The notes: a model not told the origin generated them from the letters alone. 5,809 bases of DNA from Draconibacterium sp. (GCA_015493625.1 WGCT01000049.1:1-5809), one strand, 5' to 3'. Positions 1 through 5,369 are shown, counted from the first letter of the stretch. Made by a program: numbers and translations.

Positions 1-2
1 CA

Positions 3-1586
3 ATAACTTTGTTGCCCACGTTGTACCGGTTGTTCTATAAAAAAGAGAGCGGACAGGTAAAAAAAGCAAGTTATCCGCGTTATTTTCACTGGTACGAAAC
101 CGGGTTGAAATTTGTATTGCGCCGCCCGTTTATAACCATTCTCATAGCTATTTTAATGATTGCCGGAGCAGCGGTTTTATGGCAGTTTATGGCAGTCTCG
201 CGTTTCCCGAAAGTCAGCCAGGACGAAACGGTTTTAAAAATCGACTGGAACGAACCGGTTACTTTGGCCGAAAACAACAGGCGGGCCGATAAACTGTTAG
301 CGGTAATTAAAATTCAACCCGAATATATTATTGAGGAGGCAGGAAAACAACAGTATCTTTTAAACAGCGGCGACGATGCGGGCACTTCCGAAAACAAACT
401 CTATATAAAAACCGCTTCACCCAACGAGCTCGAAAAGCTCATCGGCGAACTGTCCAACTTCCTGAAAAAGCACTACCCGGCAGCCGATTTTTCGTTTTCA
501 GAATCGGAAAACCTTTTTAACCTTGCTTTCGGGAAAACCGAAGCACCGTTAATCGTGCGGTTGTCGCATTTTAATCCCGGCAACGAAAATTACCTTACTG
601 AACTGACCGCTTTATTAAGCGATTTGGAAGATAAATTTCACGGAGATATTAAATCGAAACTCATCACTCGGAAACTGATTCTGCTGGAGACCAACCCCGA
701 AAAATTGATGCTTTACCAGGTAAACACCGACGAACTGTATCGCGAAATTAAAAGTGCCTTTAACGTAAATACCGTTTTTTCAATTAACGATAACAATGTG
801 TTTGTTCCGGTAAGTGTGGGCAGCACATTTCAGTCGGTTTACGAGATTACGCAAAACATTACCATTAAAAACCGCAACGGCGAGCAAATTCCACTGTCGG
901 GGCTGGTAAAAGTGAGTTCGGGCACAGGGTTAAAATCTATTGTTGCAGGAAAAGAGAGCGAGTATTTCCCGGTGATGATTGACATTTCGCCACGGCAATT
1001 CCGAAAAGTAACCGGCGAAATAGAAGAAATTGTTGCCAGTCATAAAAGTTTCGATGTGGGTTTTGGCGGTTCCATCCTTTCGAACCGCGATATGATTTAT
1101 GAGCTACTGCTGATTATTGGAATTAGTTTGTTATTGCTCTATTTTATTCTTGCTGCACAGTTCGAGTCGTTTATTTTGCCGGTTATTGTACTGTTAGAAG
1201 TTCCCATCGACCTATTTGGGGCGTTCCTTTTCCTAAAGCTTTTTGGGGCTGGAATTAATATTATGTCGGCAATTGGAATAATTGTAATGGCGGGGATAAT
1301 TATTAACGATTCGATATTAAAAATAGATACCATTAATAAATTAATGGACAGCGGTAAACCGTTAATCCACTCTATTTTCGAGGCGGGGCGTCGGCGGTTA
1401 AAACCAATTATAATGACCAGTTTAACCACCATTTTGGCAATGGTTCCGTTCCTGTTTCAAAAAGGGATGGGAGCCGAATTGCAAAAGCCGCTGGCACTGG
1501 CAATTATTGGAGGAATGTTTATCGGCACTTTTGTGAGTTTGTACTTTATTCCGCTGATGTATTATGTTTTGAAACGGGGAAAATAG
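3..1586 (+). CDS. RND-family efflux permease, C-terminal half (5' end outside window)
   Basis: This is the inner-membrane pump of a tripartite RND efflux system, which uses proton flux to export metals, drugs or lipophilic compounds through the periplasm. The reading frame is open to the left edge, and the first residues (LPTLYRLFY) match the usual end of TM6, so the TTG at 9 is an internal codon and not a start. Counting residues from position 9, a TM segment (about 40-60, TM7) is followed by a periplasmic domain of about 300 residues containing the family-typical IDWNEP. Five further TM segments follow (about 362-383, 390-410, 415-432, 465-483, 495-520), with the conserved GRRRLKPIIMTSLTT block near 458-472. 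Family members are about 1,000-1,050 residues, so roughly half is present. It resembles the CzcA/CusA-like permeases of Bacteroidota, but the substrate cannot be told from this half. The gene ends normally at TAG. Fragments of its last 80 bp recur twice downstream. Confidence 0.93.
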   Translation: MTLLPTLYRLFYKKESGQVKKASYPRYFHWYETGLKFVLRRPFITILIAILMIAGAAVLWQFMAVSRFPKVSQDETVLKIDWNEPVTLAENNRRADKLLAVIKIQPEYIIEEAGKQQYLLNSGDDAGTSENKLYIKTASPNELEKLIGELSNFLKKHYPAADFSFSESENLFNLAFGKTEAPLIVRLSHFNPGNENYLTELTALLSDLEDKFHGDIKSKLITRKLILLETNPEKLMLYQVNTDELYREIKSAFNVNTVFSINDNNVFVPVSVGSTFQSVYEITQNITIKNRNGEQIPLSGLVKVSSGTGLKSIVAGKESEYFPVMIDISPRQFRKVTGEIEEIVASHKSFDVGFGGSILSNRDMIYELLLIIGISLLLLYFILAAQFESFILPVIVLLEVPIDLFGAFLFLKLFGAGINIMSAIGIIVMAGIIINDSILKIDTINKLMDSGKPLIHSIFEAGRRRLKPIIMTSLTTILAMVPFLFQKGMGAELQKPLALAIIGGMFIGTFVSLYFIPLMYYVLKRGK

Positions 1587-1607
1587 TTTGAAAAGGTTTT
1601 AGCAAAT

Positions 1608-1633
1608 GTTTGTCCAAAGGACTCCTTGCGGAC
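1608..1633 (+). repeat. Dispersed 26-bp repeat, copy 1
   Basis: The copy begins GTTTGTCCAAAGGACTCC and ends TTGCGGAC. It differs from the other copies in its last base (GGAC in place of GGAG). It lies 21 bp after the RND stop codon. The in-frame ATG at 1606 just before it is therefore a by-product of the repeat and a poor candidate for the start of the next gene. Confidence 0.8.
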
Positions 1634-1655
1634 TGAAAATTAATATGGATGGAAC

Positions 1656-1686
1656 TTGTAGATTATGGTATCGATTAATTACTTTG
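1656..1686 (+). promoter_or_regulatory. Candidate Bacteroidota-type promoter for the lipoprotein gene
   Basis: A TTG at 1656-1658 is followed after 20 nt by TTACTTTG (1679-1686). This is one mismatch from the TAnnTTTG -7 element of Bacteroidota, at the usual spacing from a -33 TTG. Transcription would begin near 1692, giving a very short leader before the ATG at 1702 or 1711. The motif is short and AT-rich, so chance occurrence is possible. Confidence 0.35.
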
Positions 1687-1700
1687 ATGGTCTCATCAAA
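1683..1700 (+). promoter_or_regulatory. Perfect 7-bp dyad overlapping the -7 element and start region
   Basis: TTTGATG, loop GTCT, CATCAAA forms a perfect inverted repeat ending one base before the ATG at 1702. It covers the TTTG half of the candidate -7 element. It could be a small operator, or a hairpin at the 5' end of the transcript. Chance is not excluded. Confidence 0.35.
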
Positions 1701-1701
1701 A

Positions 1702-2769
1702 ATGAAAAAAATGAAAAATAAGAGTATTTCCTCAGCTTTAACACCATTTTATATTGTTAGTGTATTTTTAGTAATTTCTTGCAAGCAAAATGAGATAACA
1801 AAGCTTGAGAATTCAAAAACGTTGAAATATGAGAATTCAATTTGTATTTCCGATTTTTGCTTTAATACATCTTTTATTACTGATTCGTTTGTGATTTTTA
1901 TTGCGGAATGTGATAGTAATTATTTTCATATTTACAATAAAAACAACTTGAGATTCATTAAAAAATTTGGGACAAAAGGGAAAGCTCCTTATGAATTCAA
2001 TTTCCCTTTTCCTTTTCAAACAAACACTACTTCTAAAAAATCAAATATGCTATTTGATTTTTATGATTTGAATTTAGCTCAGATTAAAGAAATCGATTTT
2101 GATAGGATATGCAATGGCGATAACATATCAAAATGTATTACGTCGAAATTAATGGATAATAATCTTTTAATTTCAAACGAATTATGCTACTTGGAAGACA
2201 ATAAAATAGCAGGTCAGGATCTTGGATATTCAGAGGGACTTTTTTTTATCTATGATGATTCACTAAGAAATAAAAGTTGGGTTAACTATAACCCAACTTT
2301 TAAATTGCAGAAAAGGTATAGGCAATTAGTATATTCTGGAAGTTTATGTTCAAATAGTGAAACGATTATATATGCATCAAGAAATTTTGATGAGGTCCTT
2401 TTTTATAAGACGGATGGAAGCCTAATAAGGGAGTATTATTTCTCTGAGATTGAAAAACCAATATTATCTAAAAACTTTTCAGGTGTTGATTATGATTCAC
2501 CTCTTTATTTTTTAAGCCTTTATGGAACCAAAAGTTGGTGCTATGTTTTAAGAATTGGAAAATCGATTTCAAAATTAAAAGAAGAGAATATGCAATCTGT
2601 AGCAAACATCATTAAGTTCAGTTGGGATGGTGAGATAGATAATGTATATACGTTAGATGCAGTGCCAAATTCATTCTGTGTTGATGAATCATCGAATATT
2701 TTGTATTGCATTATGCCTTGTAATGAGAGCTCTGGAACTGTACTCCTGACTAAATATCAATTGAAATGA
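1702..2769 (+). CDS. Putative lipoprotein, six-bladed beta-propeller (BF3164/TolB-like) type
   Basis: This is a predicted outer-membrane-anchored or periplasmic lipoprotein of unknown function. The start is set at ATG 1702 (MKKMKNK); ATG 1711 is equally possible. The earlier in-frame ATG at 1606 lies at the edge of a dispersed repeat and would put about 30 unlikely residues before the signal peptide. A basic N-terminus, a hydrophobic stretch (LTPFYIVSVFLVIS) and a lipobox VISC place the lipidated Cys at residue 27 from 1702. Downstream, FGTKGKAPYEF resembles the F-G-x-G-x-GP-x-EF signature of BF3164-like propellers, and the C-terminal NSFCVDESSNILYCI looks like the last blade strand. The length, about 355 residues, suits a six-bladed propeller. 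Such genes in Bacteroidota are often next to NVEAL peptides; none is seen just upstream here. Base composition is clearly more AT-rich than the RND gene. The family call is by motif resemblance only. Confidence 0.7.
   Translation: MKKMKNKSISSALTPFYIVSVFLVISCKQNEITKLENSKTLKYENSICISDFCFNTSFITDSFVIFIAECDSNYFHIYNKNNLRFIKKFGTKGKAPYEFNFPFPFQTNTTSKKSNMLFDFYDLNLAQIKEIDFDRICNGDNISKCITSKLMDNNLLISNELCYLEDNKIAGQDLGYSEGLFFIYDDSLRNKSWVNYNPTFKLQKRYRQLVYSGSLCSNSETIIYASRNFDEVLFYKTDGSLIREYYFSEIEKPILSKNFSGVDYDSPLYFLSLYGTKSWCYVLRIGKSISKLKEENMQSVANIIKFSWDGEIDNVYTLDAVPNSFCVDESSNILYCIMPCNESSGTVLLTKYQLK
2271..2302 (+). repeat. Perfect 14-bp inverted repeat inside the lipoprotein gene
   Basis: The arms TAAAAGTTGGGTTA (2271-2284) and TAACCCAACTTTTA (2289-2302) are exact reverse complements separated by ACTA. 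They would form a 14-bp hairpin in the mRNA over codons for K-S-W-V-N-Y-N-P-T-F-K. A perfect palindrome of this size is not expected by chance in a coding region of this length. Confidence 0.9.
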
Positions 2770-2796
2770 CAAAATATATAATGAAGTTGTTTAAAG

Positions 2797-2834
2797 TTAA
2801 CCCCGCTACCGCGCGATTTTATCGCGTGGGTTAA
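2797..2834 (+). repeat. GC-rich hairpin after the lipoprotein gene, possible weak terminator
   Basis: CCGCGCGAT (2809-2817) pairs with ATCGCGTGG (2821-2829) as a 9-bp stem with one G-U and a TTT loop. An outer pair, TTAACCC (2797-2803) and GGGTTAA (2828-2834), competes with its base. It starts 40 nt after the stop codon and is a GC-rich island in AT-rich DNA. No T-run follows on either strand, so a classical rho-independent terminator is doubtful; a palindromic repeat is the alternative. Confidence 0.6.
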
Positions 2835-2858
2835 TACAAAAAAATCGCAATAAATTAA

Positions 2859-3030
2859 TACGGCAGCAGTGCTAATAATTCAGGTTATAGAGAGTAAGAA
2901 AATTGCAAGTCAGGGAGGCACAATTGCAGGAAATACACGTAAAGAAATTGAAGAAAAAACAGAGAAGAGTGTGGTAACTTCTCAAAATGCAAAGGAATTG
3001 GGAAAATCGGACGTGTCCGAAATTGAATGA
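2859..3030 (+). pseudogene. C-terminal fragment of a Bro-N/antirepressor-like protein, frameshifted
   Basis: From 2884 the frame reads ESKKIASQGGTIAGNTRKEI and then EEKTEKSVVTSQNAKEL, ending at TGA 3028-3030. The pattern K-x-A-x-x-GG-x-x-AG-x-x-RK-x-IE-x-x-T-x-x-x-V-T-S-x-NA is, from memory, the conserved tail of a common Bacteroidota family with an N-terminal Bro-N (phage antirepressor-like) domain. Upstream the fitting frame shifts: 2859-2894 reads YGSSANNSGYRE and meets the other frame in an AGAGAG run, consistent with loss of 2 bp. No start codon or N-terminal domain is present, so this is a remnant of about 55 residues. Its presence implies earlier mobile or phage-like DNA here. The family call rests on the motif alone. 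Confidence 0.55.
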
Positions 3031-3050
3031 ACAACAATTCAACCAAACAA

Positions 3051-3146
3051 ATCATTATTGGAGGAATGTTTTTGGGAACTTTTGTGAGTTTATATTTTAT
3101 TCCGCTGGCTTATTATTTATTGAAAAGGAGAAGAGTTTGTCCGTAG
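3051..3146 (+). pseudogene. Duplicated 3' end of an RND permease gene (remnant 1)
   Basis: The frame starting at 3051 reads IIIGGMFLGTFVSLYFIPLA then YYLLKRRRVCP and a stop at 3144-3146. This matches the last TM segment of the RND permease at 1503-1580 (IIGGMFIGTFVSLYFIPLMYYVLKRG). I count 66 identical bases of 78 between 1503-1580 and 3054-3131. Most changes are conservative for the protein, which suggests that it came from a related, once-functional permease gene and not from recent copying. Nothing upstream continues the RND frame. The fragment runs directly into a copy of the 26-bp repeat. Confidence 0.85.
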
Positions 3147-3160
3147 GACTCCTTACGGAG
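3135..3160 (+). repeat. Dispersed 26-bp repeat, copy 2
   Basis: The copy begins GTTTGTCCGTAGGACTCC and ends TTACGGAG. TCCGTA and TACGGA within it are perfect reverse complements, so it can form one 6-bp stem, or two small stems GTCC/GGAC and CTCC/GGAG. Its 5' end overlaps the end of RND remnant 1. Confidence 0.85.
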
Positions 3161-3244
3161 AAGAGTTTGGGAATGTTTCTGTTGTTTGAGGGAAGTTCGA
3201 AGAAAGTTTAAGAGGAGTTAAGTTTACAGTCGCAGTCGAAACGG

Positions 3245-3275
3245 TTCACCGGTTGACTCAAAGTCACCCGGTGAA
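3245..3275 (+). repeat. Long intergenic hairpin
   Basis: TTCACCGG (3245-3252) pairs with CCGGTGAA (3268-3275). After one mismatch, TGACT (3254-3258) pairs with AGTCA (3262-3266) around a CAA loop, giving 13 pairs. It lies between the convergent remnant 1 and the 3' end of the ATPase gene. There is no T-run on either side. It could act as a bidirectional end-of-transcript hairpin or be a palindromic repeat. Apart from the 26-bp repeat and this hairpin, 3147-3378 shows no gene. Confidence 0.7.
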
Positions 3276-3332
3276 TAAAACAATAAATAGATTGAACTTT
3301 TGAGATTTGTGTTCTATTGGCAAAAAATAAAA

Positions 3333-3352
3333 CATTCTCAAGTATTCTCAAG
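3333..3352. repeat. Short tandem duplication (10 bp x 2)
   Basis: CATTCTCAAG is followed directly by TATTCTCAAG, 27 bp beyond the stop codon of the ATPase gene. It is a minor feature with no evident function. Confidence 0.5.
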
Positions 3353-3378
3353 ATAAGTCGATTTATTTTTTTGCCCGG

Positions 3379-4491
3379 CTAATTCCTTTCCAGCCACTTC
3401 GAAAAATAAACATCGTAAACCTTGTAAATGCCATTTTCAAAATAGAGCATCTCTTTATCTAAAAGCGATTTTATTGCCTTATTAACCGAACTTGGTTGCG
3501 AAAAATTATACTTTCTGATAAACCCGCCCGCATTTGGTTTCGATACTCCCTGTTCTTTTGCAACAGCTCTAAGTAAGTTAAATTGTAGCCTGGTAAGTAT
3601 ATTCCGGTAACCAAGGTAAACATACTCTCTTTCCGTTATAATTTCGGCAAAAGTGTTATGCGCCAACCTATCGGTTACTTTTTTCTCTTTTTTCTCGTAT
3701 AAGCGGTTAAAAAAATATTGGATGTAAAACGTGTGGCCGTCAAACTCATTTATCCAAAACTTTATCAATTCGGGCGTAATGGTTTTGTTAACGTTTTTAA
3801 AATGACCCGAAATAAACCGGGTATAAACTTCGGCATCCAACCGTTCGAGATGTAGCATGTCTGAGCTTTGATAAAAAGGCCTTCCATAGTCGTTAAACAT
3901 CGAAATTAACATGTGTTTATCGCTTCCCGAGAAAATAAACTTCTCTTTATGCTGATGTTGGATGTGTGTACGTAAAATTGCTTCAACATTTTTCTCCGGA
4001 TAATTTACTATTTGTTGAAATTCGTCGAAAGCTATAATGTATCTTTCTTTTTGTGCCGCAAGGTAACCGAATATTTTATTTAACGACAGTTCCGATTCCT
4101 CTTTGTCCGATAAACCAATCTCTACACCGGGCATTCCTGTATATTCATCGAAAACAATTTTCCCCCGTATTCCCGAAATAAATTTAGTAAGTTTAACCGA
4201 AAGTTTTTTATGCTCGCTTTTTACTATTACATCAGAAAAAACTTTTACAAAATCGTTGAGGTTCTCACTCTTTAAAATATCAACGTATAGTAATTTTGTC
4301 CCTTTTTCGTTTTTTAACTTGTAATAAACATTTTTAATTAAACCGGTTTTGCCCAAACGCCTGATAGATGTTAAAGTAATATTCCGGCCACTGTTAAGTG
4401 CCGAAATTATTTTTGAGGTCTCTTTCTCTCTATTGCAAAAATATTCTGGCGAAATGTAATCGAGTATTAAAAAAGGATTTGTCTGTTTCAT
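3379..4491 (-). CDS. AAA/STAND-like ATPase with C-terminal winged helix (archaeal-type ATPase family)
   Basis: This is a predicted cytoplasmic P-loop NTPase of 370 residues. Residues 16-24 (EYFCNREKE) match the F-x-x-R-E-x-E entry motif of archaeal-type/MNS ATPases. Walker A is RRLGKTGL (44-51) with Lys48 and Thr49; the RR-x-GKT form is usual for this group. Walker B is YIIAFDEFQQ (151-160) with Asp156 and Glu157, and FIFSGS (185-190) fits the sensor strand. The final ~70 residues (RLQFNLLRAVAKEQGVSKP onward, with SQPSSVNKAIKSLLDKEMLY) look like a winged-helix domain that may bind DNA. It is complete from ATG 4491 to TAG, with no good ribosome binding site, and stands alone on the minus strand between repeat-rich segments. 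Relatives are widespread in Bacteroidota genomes, often scattered as solitary genes; a defence, regulatory or mobile-element role is possible but not shown. Confidence 0.88.
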   Translation of the reverse strand: MKQTNPFLILDYISPEYFCNREKETSKIISALNSGRNITLTSIRRLGKTGLIKNVYYKLKNEKGTKLLYVDILKSENLNDFVKVFSDVIVKSEHKKLSVKLTKFISGIRGKIVFDEYTGMPGVEIGLSDKEESELSLNKIFGYLAAQKERYIIAFDEFQQIVNYPEKNVEAILRTHIQHQHKEKFIFSGSDKHMLISMFNDYGRPFYQSSDMLHLERLDAEVYTRFISGHFKNVNKTITPELIKFWINEFDGHTFYIQYFFNRLYEKKEKKVTDRLAHNTFAEIITEREYVYLGYRNILTRLQFNLLRAVAKEQGVSKPNAGGFIRKYNFSQPSSVNKAIKSLLDKEMLYFENGIYKVYDVYFSKWLERN

Positions 4492-4508
4492 TTTGATTCT
4501 CTATTTTG

Positions 4509-4567
4509 CACTATTAGTATTACACTTTTAGTGTAGTAAATTTAGTGAATGTTTTTTTATTGTGCAA
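4509..4567 (-). promoter_or_regulatory. Candidate promoter of the ATPase gene inside a large imperfect dyad
   Basis: On the minus strand, TTG (4567-4565) is followed after 20 nt by TAAATTTA (4544-4537), one base from the TAnnTTTG -7 element. Transcription would begin near 4530, about 40 nt before the ATG. An imperfect inverted repeat with 18-bp arms (4509-4526 and 4530-4547, 13 of 18 pairs, loop TTT) covers the -7 element and the start point. Its core, TACACT-TTT-AGTGTA, is perfect. This is where a repressor would act, and the ATPase's own winged helix is a conceivable ligand. Confidence 0.45.
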
Positions 4568-4571
4568 GTAA

Positions 4572-4605
4572 TTTGTGAGTTTGTATTTTATTCCGCCGGG
4601 GAAGA
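4572..4605 (+). pseudogene. Duplicated 3' end of an RND permease gene (remnant 2, short)
   Basis: TTTGTGAGTTTGTATTTTAT followed by TCCGC (4572-4596) matches the RND gene near 1530-1554 with one difference. The next bases, CGGGGAAGAG, resemble the very end of the RND gene (CGGGGAAAAT, 1575-1584). This looks like the same 3' end with about 20-25 bp deleted in the middle. It leads directly into repeat copy 3, as remnant 1 leads into copy 2. Confidence 0.7.
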
Positions 4606-4631
4606 GTTTGTCTGTAGGACTCCTTACGGAG
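4606..4631 (+). repeat. Dispersed 26-bp repeat, copy 3
   Basis: The copy begins GTTTGTCTGTAGGACTCC and ends TTACGGAG. Relative to copy 2 a C is replaced by T, which turns one stem pair into a wobble (TCTGTA with TACGGA) and keeps the hairpin possible. It directly follows RND remnant 2. Confidence 0.85.
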
Positions 4632-4635
4632 AGAA

Positions 4636-4661
4636 GTTTGTCCATAGGACTCCTTACGGAG
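4636..4661 (+). repeat. Dispersed 26-bp repeat, copy 4
   Basis: The copy begins GTTTGTCCATAGGACTCC and ends TTACGGAG. It is in tandem with copy 3 at a 30-bp period, which suggests local duplication. Confidence 0.85.
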
Positions 4662-4700
4662 AAAAAATTGTTTGAAAATTGTTTAAGAATTGTTCGAAAC

Positions 4701-4728
4701 GTTTGTCAAAAAAAAACTCCTTGCGGAG
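4701..4728 (+). repeat. Dispersed repeat, copy 5 (degenerate)
   Basis: GTTTGTC and ACTCC-TTGCGGAG are kept, but the AGG centre is replaced by a run of A, so the first small stem is lost while the CTCC/GGAG stem remains. Confidence 0.65.
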
Positions 4729-4915
4729 AATAATTTCGATAGTTCAAACCCAAGAAACAATAGAAACGGTTTTAACAGTTTAAAAATTCCTGCGGTTTAA
4801 AGAGTTTAAGATAGTTTCTATTCGTAGTCCGTAACAACAACAGGAACAACAGAAACCAAATGAACAACAGAAATCCCAACCCCTAAAAGCTATTTAGAAC
4901 AACTATAAATTAGCG

Positions 4916-4941
4916 TCTCTTCTCTTCTCTTCTCTTCTCTT
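4916..4941. repeat. Pentanucleotide microsatellite (TCTCT x5)
   Basis: Five perfect TCTCT units (AGAGA on the other strand) plus one T lie in non-coding DNA. Such tracts can change length by slippage. No open reading frame crosses it, so any effect would be on transcription or RNA structure. Confidence 0.9.
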
Positions 4942-5090
4942 GCATTAAACAAAAAAGTGTTTTATCTTGTTGGCACAAACTATAAAAACAAAACACAAGT
5001 AACTTGAAAAACAAAAAATATGACACCCGAAAGTTCTACACGAAAAAGCAACCGTAAAATATTTTCCAATCCCGGAAAGAGATAGAAAAA

Positions 5091-5116
5091 GTTTGTCCAA
5101 AGGACTCCTTGCGGAG
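5091..5116 (+). repeat. Dispersed 26-bp repeat, copy 6
   Basis: The copy begins GTTTGTCCAAAGGACTCC and ends TTGCGGAG, closest to copy 1. Unlike copies 1-3 it has no RND tail before it. GTTTCTGTTGTT follows shortly after (5123-5134), as it does after copy 2 (3175-3186). Confidence 0.85.
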
Positions 5117-5244
5117 AAGATTGTTTCTGTTGTTTTTATTGTTGAAATAAACTCCTTAAACTAAAGGAACTATTTGAACAAAAGAAACCTGGAACTTAAA
5201 ACAAAGAAGTATTGATAAAAAATTAAAACAAAAACATTAACAAT

Positions 5245-5313
5245 GGCAAAACAAAAAGGGCGGCACTCTTTTACCCGCAAAAGTAAATTTAAGCTGCTGC
5301 CCTTTGTTTTGCC
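5245..5313 (+). ncRNA. Large stem-loop, possible start of a structured leader RNA
   Basis: GGCAAAACAAAAAGGGCGGCA (5245-5265) pairs with TGCTGCCCTTTGTTTTGCC (5295-5313). The stem has about 19 pairs, with a two-base bulge in the A-run and one G-U. The loop contains a smaller hairpin, CTTTT-ACCCGC-AAAAG (5268-5283). A 25-codon frame, ATG 5243 to TAA 5318-5320, spans the structure with a basic N-terminal half. Its ends are constrained by the palindrome, so coding is uncertain. It could be the 5' part of a leader or small RNA ending at 5457, or a small palindromic mobile remnant; no target-site duplication was seen. Confidence 0.55.
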
Positions 5314-5369
5314 CTACTAAATATAGCGCTGTGACAAAGATAACCAATTAACCAATACAACAAAACGAA

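Larger units (their letters stand above)
4729..5242. other. Gene-free AT-rich stretch
   Basis: No reading frame on either strand shows a credible protein. Besides the microsatellite and repeat copy 6, it holds an inverted copy of the repeat-associated word GTTTCTGTTGTT (as AACAACAGAAAC at 4845-4856). I found no tRNA, rRNA or clear promoter in it. Confidence 0.6.

Noticed and set aside
1139..1432. Minus-strand open frame inside the RND gene
   Set aside because: It is antisense to the well-conserved TM8-TM12 region of the permease, with a composition explained by hydrophobic codons read backwards.
1606..1701. N-terminal extension of the lipoprotein gene from ATG 1606
   Set aside because: The ATG lies at the edge of dispersed repeat copy 1, and the extension would bury the signal peptide and lipobox about 57 residues in. 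The start at 1702 or 1711 gives a normal lipoprotein signal.
2987..3211. Plus-strand open frame of 74 codons
   Set aside because: It runs across the antirepressor-like fragment, the RND tail remnant and a repeat in a frame different from the one in which those remnants make sense. It is a chance frame.
4103..4324. Plus-strand open frame inside the ATPase gene
   Set aside because: It is antisense to a clear ATPase coding sequence and shows no features of its own.
3031..4600. Insertion sequence carrying the ATPase
   Set aside because: No transposase, no matching terminal inverted repeats and no target-site duplication are visible. The flanking homology is to the RND gene end instead.
1608..5116. 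The 26-bp repeats as a CRISPR array
   Set aside because: The copies are irregularly spaced by tens to more than a thousand bases, with genes between them and no constant spacer length; only copies 3 and 4 are close, 4 bp apart.
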